A stretch of DNA of 22,769 nucleotides. It comes from Planctomycetaceae bacterium. GTDB taxonomy: Bacteria > Planctomycetota > Planctomycetia > Pirellulales > Pirellulaceae. Where the stretch lies: positions 1 to 22,769 of the forward strand of contig NYXM01000059.1 of the NCBI GenBank assembly GCA_002685655.1, in the 5' to 3' direction. The notes below the pieces were generated by a model. The model worked only from the letters and a program-made list of their open reading frames with translations. It was not told the DNA's origin and ran no database searches. Positions 1 to 6,432 of this stretch are shown here, piece by piece (within the stretch, counting starts at the first letter, position 1; each line of letters starts with the position of its first letter). The position numbers were made by a program, and so were the translations under genes.

Positions 1-245
1 CACAAACGTACGAGATAAGCCAAGGACGCTACCTCCTCTTGATTACACGCGAATCCCCCGCCCAAGCGCTAGCATTTTCGAGCGCCGTTCACATCTCAGA
101 AGGCGAACGGTACTCAACGGACTTCACGCCAGATGATGCATTACGACCAGACGAGAAGGCGGTGCTCCTTTACGATGCCTCATCGGTCGATGGAGATCGG
201 ATCATCGATTTGAGCGGCAAGAACAATCATGGCACGGTCGAGTGA
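1..245 (+). CDS. 3' end of a gene of unknown function ending at a LamG-like start motif (partial)
   Basis: An open frame runs in from the left edge (codons begin at position 3) and stops at TGA 243-245, giving about 80 residues of a longer protein. Its last residues, VDGDRIIDLSGKNNHGTVE, resemble the start of LamG/concanavalin-A-like domains, where a phrase of the type DLSGNGNHGT is followed by about 150 further residues. Here the stop follows immediately, so the domain is either truncated or this is only a linker-like echo of it. No signal or membrane segment is visible in the part present. Its neighbour downstream is the first copy of a structured repeat, 28 bases after the stop. Function is unknown; the LamG resemblance is a motif-level impression only. 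Confidence 0.55.
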   Translation, partial: QTYEISQGRYLLLITRESPAQALAFSSAVHISEGERYSTDFTPDDALRPDEKAVLLYDASSVDGDRIIDLSGKNNHGTVE

Positions 246-273
246 TTCATGAACCGATGATCTACAGGAACAA

Positions 274-325
274 CACGCCAATTATCTGACTCGTACCTTA
301 TACCTCCTATCGGAGGTCTGGCGTG
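274..325. repeat. Copy A of a structured repeat with complementary ends
   Basis: The ends CACGCCA (274-280) and TGGCGTG (319-325) are perfect reverse complements. Inside is a second perfect inverted pair, ACCTCC (302-307) and GGAGGT (312-317), with a 4-base loop. The core ATTATCTgaCTcGTACCTTAtACC (281-304) matches copy B at 1716-1739 in 20 of 24 positions, and both copies share TCTGGCG at the right end. Copy A starts 28 bases after the stop of the preceding gene, and its right half contains the ribosome binding site and GTG start of the next gene. It could be a recombination site, a regulatory RNA hairpin or a REP-like element. Confidence 0.6.
302..317 (+). promoter_or_regulatory. Hairpin enclosing the ribosome binding site of the 128-aa gene
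   Basis: ACCTCC-TATC-GGAGGT forms a 6-bp perfect stem with a 4-base loop. The right arm is the Shine-Dalgarno sequence itself, so this stem would block ribosome access in the mRNA for the gene starting at 323. The stem is absent from repeat copy B, so it is particular to this copy. Confidence 0.45.
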
Positions 326-709
326 GAATTCAAAATCGGCATTCAAGACATCGGCAGTCGGCCCCATCAGCGTTGGCTGGTCCGCAACACAGTGAATCAG
401 TATTGGACCGGGCGGCGGTGGGGCAGCGAAGCCGACGCTCTTGTGTTCGCCAACGTTGACGAAGCCACCACTCTGGCCAAGAAGATGAACGACCGGAGAA
501 ACCGCCATGTTCCCCTACGGAAGTATCGAGTTGAGATGACGGTCGAGGTCCGAAGCCACGACAAAATCGACCGGGAGACGCTCATCGATTGGCTCCAACA
601 GTCCACTGATTTTCAATTCGACTGGAACGGTCACGGCAGTGGACCAACGGACGACAGCATCGTTTGGGCAACGATCCATCGGGCTTCTTTGATAAGGATC
701 AGATCATGA
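323..709 (+). CDS. Hypothetical protein, 128 aa, in the integrative element
   Basis: I do not recognise this family. The GTG start at 323 is supported by a good Shine-Dalgarno GGAGGT at 312-317, five bases upstream. The protein is soluble, basic and polar, with an N-terminal Trp/Arg-rich patch (TGRRWG, residues 29-34) and a likely alpha/beta arrangement; no signal peptide or membrane span is seen. Its stop codon overlaps the start of the next small gene as ATGA (706-709), so the two are probably translationally coupled. The ribosome binding site lies in the right strand of a short perfect hairpin (302-317), so folding of the mRNA could hide it and lower translation. It sits among accessory genes of a mobile element, which fits a cargo gene. 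Confidence 0.7.
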   Translation: MEFKIGIQDIGSRPHQRWLVRNTVNQYWTGRRWGSEADALVFANVDEATTLAKKMNDRRNRHVPLRKYRVEMTVEVRSHDKIDRETLIDWLQQSTDFQFDWNGHGSGPTDDSIVWATIHRASLIRIRS

Positions 710-822
710 ACGAAGACAAATCATGGGTGTTGTGGATCATTCTGCCCCTTGCCATTTTGGGATGGCTGCTGGCGGCAATCATCAAGGCTGCGAGTCAGTC
801 GGTTTTTGACGAAAGCGAGTGA
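706..822 (+). CDS. Small single-span membrane peptide, 38 aa
   Basis: ATG at 706 overlaps the stop of the 128-aa gene (ATGA), with an AAGGA ribosome binding site at 694-698, seven bases upstream. The product begins MNEDKSW, continues with a strongly hydrophobic stretch (VLWIILPLAILGWLLAAII, residues 8-26) and ends with a short acidic tail (SVFDESE). This is a typical small one-pass membrane peptide, probably with the C-terminus either side of the membrane by charge alone. The overlap and the ribosome binding site make expression believable despite the length. Its function is unknown; small membrane partners are common in toxin-antitoxin and defence sets, but nothing here identifies one. Confidence 0.6.
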   Translation: MNEDKSWVLWIILPLAILGWLLAAIIKAASQSVFDESE

Positions 823-869
823 CGTGATGCAGGGTCAGAAAATCGGTCCTGAGAGCGGTAGATACGGTC

Positions 870-1676
870 ATGATGGAACACGACGAAATCAAAGAAATAC
901 TCCGTGCATACGCAGCCAGACCCGATGTTCTTGATTGCACTGAAGATGCCTTGCGTGAGTTGCGTGGGCACGGTGATGATTTGGTCCCAGCCCTTCTCGA
1001 TGCACTCAAGGACGATCCAGACGAAGAAGTTCGCTTGGTCGTGATGCGACTTCTTTGGGAGATGGGTACTGATGCTGAACTCGCCTTGCCAGCCATGATC
1101 AACTCGTTGAAAGATCGCAACAGAACGATTCGCATCGCCGCTGCTGGCTTGGCGGCACGATCTGGCGAAAAGGCAAAAGCAGCCGTACCGATTCTTGAAT
1201 CATGGATCGGGAGCGATGACAAATTCAGCCGTGTGGTTGCTATCGGCCACATCTTGAAAATCGACCCAACAAGTGCTGACGAGTTGCTGCCTTTATTGAT
1301 CGACGCTTTGGAATTAGAAGGCATGGCACAGCTTGAGGCGATTTGTCAGCTTGAGTGTCTTGGTGAGATGGCCACCGACTCTGTGCCAGCTTTGAAACGT
1401 CTGCTAGATAATGCTGATTCGTGTGTGCGTCTTGCTGCATCGGATGCAATCCACGCCATCACAAATGACCCGGTTGATTCAATCAAACTCGGCCTCCGAC
1501 TGCTTGAAGCTGATGATTGGATGGATCGATACGTGGCCTGCGAGCATCTCGGCTTTCTGGGGGCCAAAGCTCAATCGGCAGTTCGACGATTACGTTGGGC
1601 AGCAATTGATGATGAAAGCGAAGCCGTTCGGAATGTGGCGGGAGAGGCTTTCGATAAGATCGAATTTGGGGAGTGA
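870..1676 (+). CDS. HEAT-repeat protein, 268 aa
   Basis: The protein is almost entirely built of about seven HEAT-type helical repeats of 30-38 residues. Recurrent phrases are LVPALLDALKDDPDEEVR (about 38-55), ALPAMINSLKDRNRTIR, AVPILESWIGSDDKFSR, SVPALKRLLDNADSCVRLAA and the final EAVRNVAGEAFDKI. Each repeat has the pattern of a hydrophobic helix A, a D/N-containing turn and a helix B beginning VR.AA. Such alpha-solenoids are protein-binding scaffolds; some with short repeats are lyase-like or act on phycobilins, but no catalytic motif is visible. Start codons ATG at 870 and 873 are both possible and neither has a clear ribosome binding site. It is the third gene of the set flanked by the two structured repeats. 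Confidence 0.8.
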   Translation: MMEHDEIKEILRAYAARPDVLDCTEDALRELRGHGDDLVPALLDALKDDPDEEVRLVVMRLLWEMGTDAELALPAMINSLKDRNRTIRIAAAGLAARSGEKAKAAVPILESWIGSDDKFSRVVAIGHILKIDPTSADELLPLLIDALELEGMAQLEAICQLECLGEMATDSVPALKRLLDNADSCVRLAASDAIHAITNDPVDSIKLGLRLLEADDWMDRYVACEHLGFLGAKAQSAVRRLRWAAIDDESEAVRNVAGEAFDKIEFGE

Positions 1677-1710
1677 GACAGGATGAATCGAACCTCACAG
1701 AAAAACGACA

Positions 1711-1752
1711 GTCGCATTATCTCCCTTGTACCTTACACCGTCATCTGGCGAC
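1711..1752. repeat. Copy B of the structured repeat
   Basis: ATTATCTccCTtGTACCTTAcACC (1716-1739) followed by TCTGGCG matches copy A at 281-304 in 20 of 24 core bases. The ends GTCGC (1711-1715) and GCGAC (1748-1752) are reverse complements of each other, although they differ in sequence from the ends of copy A. Copy B begins 35 bases after the stop of the HEAT-repeat gene, much as copy A follows the stop of the LamG-like gene. It lacks the internal ACCTCC/GGAGGT stem. Confidence 0.6.
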
Positions 1753-1776
1753 CGATGACAAGAAGCAAAAGTGCCG

Positions 1777-1806
1777 ATTTTACGTTTGCGATATTTTTCG
1801 TAAAAT
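1777..1806. promoter_or_regulatory. Inverted repeat in the recombinase upstream region
   Basis: ATTTTACG (1777-1784) and CGTAAAAT (1799-1806) are perfect 8-base reverse complements around a 14-base A/T-rich centre. The site is 130 bases ahead of the recombinase start in a 259-base gap without any gene. An A/T-rich dyad in this position could be an operator for recombinase control, an accessory recombination site, or a terminator for the HEAT-repeat gene. The rest of the gap (1677-1935) shows only repeat copy B. Confidence 0.35.
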
Positions 1807-1935
1807 GAGCAGGCAAGGGTGACACTGAGTCGCCGCTTGCTCTCCAACCATCCATTCGGACGCTGTTTTGAGTCCCTCCGTACATCTGCGTGGAAGGTAC
1901 GTCCAGTGGTTTTCAGATGAAAGGTCGAAGAGCGA

Positions 1936-3984
1936 ATGAGTGAGTTTGGAAAGCGGTATTGCTCTGGCGTTGGTGCATCGTACATCCGGGTCAGCACTGA
2001 TCAACAGGATACGCAACGTCAACATGAAGCGATAGCGGCATGGCTGAACCGCCACGAGCTTAGAATCCCTGAGCAATTTCAGTTTGAAGATCATGGACTC
2101 AAAAGAGATCAGCCTGAAAAGCGTCCAGAGTTCATGCGAATGTTGAAAATGGCCGAGGCGGGTCTGATCAACTGGATTGTCTCAGACTCTCAGGATCGGT
2201 TTGGAACGAAGGATAAGTTTCAGTTCATGCACTTCATGCATCAGTTGCGACAGAACAACTGCCGTTTCCTGACGGTCGATGATAAGTGCTGGACCGACGA
2301 CAACATGATGTCCTTCATCGAAGGCGGAATGGGAGCGGAGACCAGCGAAAAGGAACAGAAAGAAAAGGGAAAACGTGTGTTGGAAGGAATGATTACCAAG
2401 GCAAAACAAGGAGTGTGGCTCGGTGGTCACGTTCCATACGGTATCGACATCGCCTGCTACGACCAAATAGGCAAAGAGAAATGGAGAGTTGTTGTAGAAG
2501 GTCGTGATTTGATCGAGGGTGACGACTTGGCTGAGTTGAAAAACACTGTGGCTAAGGGGAGCAGCAATGGAAGGCATTATCACACACGCCGTCTCAAGGT
2601 GTGGTCGGATGGCCGCACTGAACGATATGACGGATGGCGGACTTTTCCTGCTACTGAAGTGACAGATGTCCTGCGGCCAACCCCAAGTGAGGACGAGTCG
2701 GCACTTGCCACAGTGAGGGAAGTGTTTTCGAAGTTTGCTGCTGAAGCAATTTCTCCAACGCTCCTTGCTCAGTTTGTGAACGATCTTGGCATTGAACATC
2801 ACTACTCGGACCGATGGGAGCATTATCACATTCGAGAGATGTTGAAGAACCCGATTTACATCGGCTACCAGCGGTTCAACAGCAATGGGCAAGGTCGCTT
2901 CTTCGAGTATCTCGACGGCGAACGTCGCCCTGTGGCCGATCATTCTGGTAGGCGGGAACGTGATAAAAAGGACTGGATTCTCTCGGAACAGTTGTTCCCG
3001 GCTATTGTGCCAAGAGAGATTTGGGATGCCGTTCAGCGAAGAGTCGATGGGACGCCTCGTGAGTCACGGTCTCCAAGATCGGTGGGGTTGTGGTTGTCAG
3101 GGTTGTTATTTTGCTCGCATTGCGGAAAGAAAATGCGAGGGCGGCAAACGGAAACTCGTTGCGAATACTTTTGTTCAACATACGCAAGGGACAAGAGCAA
3201 TTCGACCTGCCTACGGCATTGTATCAATCATGAAACAGCGGAACGGCATGTCATGGAGCATTTGGACCAAATCGGAATGGAATTGCCTTTGATGATGAAG
3301 GCATTTGAAACTGGCAACCTTGAGATTCTCAAACCGCTGGAAGAGAAGCACCTTAACAACTTGATGGACTGTTTCGTGGCAGCTAGTCGCATGGCTCAAT
3401 CTGTCCGCCGCAGGGATGATTGGGAATTGATGTTGGCGATTTGCTCTGGCGAAAAACGGAAGCTGAAGGCCCCGGAATCACTAGAAGAGTTCCACGATGT
3501 CCTTACTTCTACGTTCGCCCCACTCCAGAGGGCGTACTTGGCATACTTTCAAGAGGACAGAACTGCGGTTGAGTCTCGTTGCCAACAACTTCAAGAGGAG
3601 CACGAGCGACTCACTCAACGATTTATTTCTCTGGACGAAACCACGATGAAGCGAGCCGCTGACAAGATCAGGGAGGAAATCGTTCTCGTGGAAAGGCAGA
3701 TGGACCAAGCCGATCAGTCTTTAGAGAACTGGTCTGACATTTTTCAGGCGAAAAAAGAGCAGATGTTCGAATCAGCAAGGTCGTGCTCAAAGGCTGACGA
3801 TGTGTTGCACGATCCCGATGCAAATCTCCGTCGCAAGGCAGAGGCAGTGAAAGGATGCATTGAGAAGATCAACCTGACCTTCCGACCCACCGGCAAAAAA
3901 TATCCGACCTGTGAATTGGTCAACGTTGACATCATCCCTAGATGTGGTGTTGAGGGCGAGTATCCTGAATTTGGCTTGGATTGA
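1936..3984 (+). CDS. Large serine recombinase (site-specific integrase), 682 aa
   Basis: This is a resolvase/invertase-family integrase. The N-terminal catalytic domain (about 12-155) has ASYIRVSTDQQ with the nucleophile Ser20 and Arg18, plus KRPEFMRML (Arg63) and SDSQDRFGT (Arg88). The recombinase DNA-binding domain follows (about 165-380, starting VPYGIDIA). A zinc ribbon has the pairs Cys393-Cys396 (CSHC) and Cys413 with Cys425 or Cys429. A long coiled-coil segment (about 510-610) is the motif that controls synapsis in large serine integrases. The length is at the upper normal range for the family, and all key residues are present, so it is probably active. The ATG at 1936 has only a weak upstream GAAAGG. 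Its stop codon lies within the yjbQ-derived sequence at the element junction. It would integrate and, with a directionality factor, excise this element. Confidence 0.95.
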   Translation: MSEFGKRYCSGVGASYIRVSTDQQDTQRQHEAIAAWLNRHELRIPEQFQFEDHGLKRDQPEKRPEFMRMLKMAEAGLINWIVSDSQDRFGTKDKFQFMHFMHQLRQNNCRFLTVDDKCWTDDNMMSFIEGGMGAETSEKEQKEKGKRVLEGMITKAKQGVWLGGHVPYGIDIACYDQIGKEKWRVVVEGRDLIEGDDLAELKNTVAKGSSNGRHYHTRRLKVWSDGRTERYDGWRTFPATEVTDVLRPTPSEDESALATVREVFSKFAAEAISPTLLAQFVNDLGIEHHYSDRWEHYHIREMLKNPIYIGYQRFNSNGQGRFFEYLDGERRPVADHSGRRERDKKDWILSEQLFPAIVPREIWDAVQRRVDGTPRESRSPRSVGLWLSGLLFCSHCGKKMRGRQTETRCEYFCSTYARDKSNSTCLRHCINHETAERHVMEHLDQIGMELPLMMKAFETGNLEILKPLEEKHLNNLMDCFVAASRMAQSVRRRDDWELMLAICSGEKRKLKAPESLEEFHDVLTSTFAPLQRAYLAYFQEDRTAVESRCQQLQEEHERLTQRFISLDETTMKRAADKIREEIVLVERQMDQADQSLENWSDIFQAKKEQMFESARSCSKADDVLHDPDANLRRKAEAVKGCIEKINLTFRPTGKKYPTCELVNVDIIPRCGVEGEYPEFGLD

Positions 3985-4105
3985 CCAGTACCAGTCCATC
4001 TTGAACATCGCTTTCAGCGACGAGCCGTTTAACTTCATTGTGAATTGACACGATCGCCCGCCGCGCGGGAACTTCCATCCAGATCTCATTGGTCAGCGTT
4101 TTCAT
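3938..4105 (-). pseudogene. yjbQ: YjbQ/UPF0047-family gene, N-terminal fragment cut by the element
   Basis: From ATG at 4105 the minus strand encodes MKTLTNEIWMEVPARR, then IVSIHNEVKRLVAESDVQDG and LVLVNP, which is the start of the YjbQ family (usual length about 135-140 aa: Trp near residue 9, paired Arg, Val-x-Glu-Ser-x-Val, Gly-Leu-x-Leu-Val-Asn). The family then has a conserved His-Ile-Thr segment with active-site residues; here the frame instead reads SQIQDTRPQHHI and stops at 3938, inside the recombinase gene. A good ribosome binding site AAGGAG precedes the ATG by six bases. Without the core, the 55-aa product cannot be functional. Its upstream neighbour on the same strand, the Ycf48-like gene, ends 34 bases before the start, so the two were probably co-transcribed. 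Confidence 0.8.
3974..3998. other. Probable attachment-site junction (element/yjbQ)
   Basis: On the minus strand the yjbQ-like frame matches its family through Val-Asn-Pro (3985-3977) and then departs from the expected Met-His-Ile-Thr, giving Ser-Gln-Ile-Gln and a stop. The element-to-chromosome join is therefore near 3974-3985. The recombinase TGA at 3982-3984 lies in this join. The segment TGGATTG (3977-3983), ACCAGTAC, CAGTCCA (3992-3998) forms an imperfect dyad (6 of 7 pairs), as expected for a serine-recombinase half-site pair, but this dyad could be chance. The exact crossover dinucleotide cannot be set without the other end or an empty site. Confidence 0.6.
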
Positions 4106-4139
4106 CCACTGCTCCTTCGAATTCTGTGTGATGCGCTGG

Positions 4140-5291
4140 CTACGGATCTCGCCACACCCAGCGCGCCAGACGACCGTCCGCACCGACGGCATAGCCCGTG
4201 GTTCCGTCAATGGAGAACGCCAGCGCATGAAAGCCGTCGTTGCCCAAGGGATGCCAATGATGACCTGCATCGCGCGACCAATCACAGCCAGACGGACCGC
4301 AGGCAATCAAGATCTCACCGTCTGGTGTCGTCGCGCCGGCTACACAGCTACGGTAGCCACGGAGGCCATGGTTGTCCGGCCTGCTCCAAGTCTTGGCGCC
4401 GTCGTGCGTCAGCGACACCACGTCGCTGGTACCGTTGGGATTCTTGTAATCGCCGCCGACGGCGATGCCGTGTTTCTCGTCGATGAAAAAGATCGAAAAA
4501 ATGCCCGCGGACTCGGTCCCCACCAGATTGGACGCGCTGACGGACCAGGTTCGGCCAAAATCACCCGATGCAAAAACTCGAGCCATAGCGTTGCCCGTAC
4601 CGGGACCGCCCAGTCCGATCCACACGCGACCCCGCCGGCCAACTGTCAGACACGTGCCACTGGCCGCGTAGCCGTGTTCGCCTCTTGCGGTGACTGGCCG
4701 CTTGGCTCGATCGAGCGGTTGCCACGACCTTCCACCATCGCGCGTGCTGATGATCAACAGTCTCCCGTCGAATGGGTCGCTAAATGCAATTCCCCTATTC
4801 TGGTCCCAGAAGGACATCGCATTGAAGAACGAACGCTTGTCAGCACATTCATAGGCAATGGACCAGTTCTTGCCGCCATCTTCGGTCCAGTACAGTCGCG
4901 CGGGTTGTCCCGCCGTCATCAAGCTCGCGTGATCCGCGTCGAAAGCGTGCACGTCGCGAAAGTCACTCGTCTCGGCGCCCGGGACAGGGATCGTTGTGAT
5001 GGTCTGGCCTCGGTCAACGGATCGAAGAACCGTCCCGTCCGCACCGCTCGCCCAAACAACATCGCGATTGGCGACGGAGACACCACGCAAACTGACGGGC
5101 CGCGTCTGCTTCAATCGGTGCCAGTGGCCGGGGTCCGACGGCGTGTCTTGCGCGAGGATCGAACCACTGGCGGACAGCCAGCACCAAAACAACCAGCTCC
5201 AGATAGAACAAGACGTTGCCACACGGCCAAAAGGGTGATGTTGTGGCCGGTCTGTTCGGTTCGTTTTGAAGTCGACAGCGATTGCGTTCAT
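4140..5291 (-). CDS. Exported BNR/Ycf48-like beta-propeller protein, 383 aa
   Basis: The protein has a string of BNR/sortilin-type blades with the signature Thr/Ser-x-Asp-x-Gly-x-x-Trp: TEDGGKNWS, TRDGGRSWQP, SGDFGRTWS, THDGAKTWS and SRDAGHHWHPL. This is the arrangement of Ycf48/Hcf136-like propellers, which in phototrophs help photosystem II assembly but in planctomycetes are widespread exported proteins of unknown task. The ATG at 5291 gives a hydrophobic segment at about residues 26-46 (SIWSWLFWCWLSASGSILA) that ends in a cleavage-like ILA-QD, fitting a signal peptide. The frame is open to 5402, but that extension puts 37 poorly conserved residues ahead of the signal, so I prefer 5291. It is followed on the same strand by the broken yjbQ. 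Confidence 0.75.
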   Translation of the reverse strand: MNAIAVDFKTNRTDRPQHHPFGRVATSCSIWSWLFWCWLSASGSILAQDTPSDPGHWHRLKQTRPVSLRGVSVANRDVVWASGADGTVLRSVDRGQTITTIPVPGAETSDFRDVHAFDADHASLMTAGQPARLYWTEDGGKNWSIAYECADKRSFFNAMSFWDQNRGIAFSDPFDGRLLIISTRDGGRSWQPLDRAKRPVTARGEHGYAASGTCLTVGRRGRVWIGLGGPGTGNAMARVFASGDFGRTWSVSASNLVGTESAGIFSIFFIDEKHGIAVGGDYKNPNGTSDVVSLTHDGAKTWSRPDNHGLRGYRSCVAGATTPDGEILIACGPSGCDWSRDAGHHWHPLGNDGFHALAFSIDGTTGYAVGADGRLARWVWRDP

Positions 5292-5578
5292 GGCAGAACA
5301 GCGTAGCACGACGGACACAACGGTGCGAATGGCCACGTTTTTGAACGCCCATGGCGGGCAAGGATCAGGTGTGACGACGCCTTGATGAGCGGTTATCGGC
5401 AAGTAACCCGATCAATCGCTATCACCGACTTCCGAACAAGCCAAGCATACCAAACAATCGTCGCCTGCCGCACAAGTCAAAAAATAGGCCCGTGTGCCAG
5501 TGAGTTGCAGTCGTCGCGATGGACAACCGATAGAAACACCGAGACCGTTCCGTCGTTCAACCTTGGAGTTTGCAACCT
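5292..5578. other. Divergent intergenic region, nothing clear
   Basis: This gap between the Ycf48-like gene (minus) and the GT2-like gene (plus) should hold both promoters. I see no convincing -35/-10 pairs, dyads or RNA structure in it. Confidence 0.3.
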
Positions 5579-6211
5579 GTGACGAATTCCGATCAGTCGC
5601 TTAGTGTCGTCCTACCCGTCTACAACGCCCAAAATTCTCTTCCATACCTTATCAACCAGATGTTGGACATTCTCCCGGATGTCGCATCTGAGTTCGAGGT
5701 ATTGGTGATCGACGATGGATCGACCGATCAAACCGAAGAAGTGGCTCGCGATCTAGCGATCCAGTATCCCCAGGTGCGCGTCACGCGGCACGCGGAACGT
5801 CTTGGAGGGGAAGCAGTAATTCGGACCGGTTACGAGCGCACGCGCGGCAAAGTTGTGATCGTCCAGCAGGAGAACACTGCCTTTGGTCAGGCCGATTTGC
5901 AGCGACTATGGCAGATGCACGCCCAGCAGACTGAGGCGTCGCAGGAGGCGTCGCGGGACATGCATCCAACGCGACTCGATTCCGCCACCGAGGACTATCT
6001 CGCGGCCTGGAGTTCCGCATTTCGCAATAGAATGCAGCCCCCATCCCGTCACCAGCTCGACACGATGGCTGCCGAATTGGCCGACAATCAGGATGCAACC
6101 GAGCTTGGACCCACAGAACTGCTTCGCAGGGATCAGGGTGGCGGAGCCCAACTGAGCTCGACGCAGTGCTTCGGTCCTTCCCAGCCTCGCGTCCACTCCA
6201 CGCACCGGTAG
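5579..6211 (+). CDS. GT2-like glycosyltransferase-fold protein, truncated, degraded metal motif, 210 aa
   Basis: Residues about 7-110 are a family 2 glycosyltransferase N-terminal half: SVVLPVYNAQNSLPYLI, VLVIDDGSTDQTEEVA and RLGGEAVIRTGYERTRGKVV are the usual first strand, nucleotide-binding Asp-Asp-Gly-Ser and helix C signatures. The next strand normally carries Asp-Ala-Asp (DxD) for metal and sugar-nucleotide binding, but here reads IVQQENTAFGQADLQRL. The acceptor half and membrane spans are missing; the last 100 residues are polar and of low complexity. A glycosyltransferase reaction is therefore doubtful, and a binding or regulatory role is as likely. The start is taken as GTG 5579 because GGAG lies 10 bases upstream; TTG 5570 is in frame but too close to it. 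The gene is divergent from the Ycf48-like gene. Confidence 0.65.
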   Translation: MTNSDQSLSVVLPVYNAQNSLPYLINQMLDILPDVASEFEVLVIDDGSTDQTEEVARDLAIQYPQVRVTRHAERLGGEAVIRTGYERTRGKVVIVQQENTAFGQADLQRLWQMHAQQTEASQEASRDMHPTRLDSATEDYLAAWSSAFRNRMQPPSRHQLDTMAAELADNQDATELGPTELLRRDQGGGAQLSSTQCFGPSQPRVHSTHR

Positions 6212-6432
6212 CATGTCGCAAGCTCTTTCTCGGTAACAGCTTGTGACACCTTTCTTTGGTCCAACGGCCGGTGATCCGTTTCAATCGGAAAAATGGTCAA
6301 TATCTCGGGAACGCTCGTTCGCGTAATCGCGTCCAAATATGCAGCCGGGACAGGAACACCCGACTGGACGCATGACACCGAAGGAGTCGCGCTACTGAGT
6401 GCATGCGGTTTCTTGGACAGAGGAGAAGCACT

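Larger units (their letters stand above)
1..3980. mobile_element. Right end of an integrative element carrying a large serine recombinase, inserted in yjbQ
   Basis: The block ends in a large serine recombinase gene whose last codons abut a yjbQ-family gene that is broken in its conserved core on the minus strand. A recombinase at the extreme end of the inserted DNA, reading toward the junction, is the usual layout for serine-integrase elements. The block also looks more A/T-rich in its codons than the host genes to the right, and its other genes have no recognisable housekeeping role. The left end is not in the window: no C-terminal part of yjbQ is found on the minus strand of positions 1-3,900. 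What is seen is the gene break and the recombinase; that the whole of 1-3,980 is one element is inference. Confidence 0.7.

Noticed and set aside
782..1324. 180-aa minus-strand frame opposite the HEAT-repeat gene
   Set aside because: Ser/Arg-rich mirror of regular HEAT repeats, no start signal or family.
274..1752. Classical integron attC sites
   Set aside because: The repeats have complementary ends but lack the GTTRRRY/RYYYAAC cores, and no tyrosine integron integrase is present; left open as a different kind of site.
4089..5306. 405-aa plus-strand open frame opposite the Ycf48-like gene
   Set aside because: Its protein is Arg/Pro/Thr-rich without domains, while the minus strand has clear BNR repeats and a signal peptide; it is a high-GC antisense shadow.
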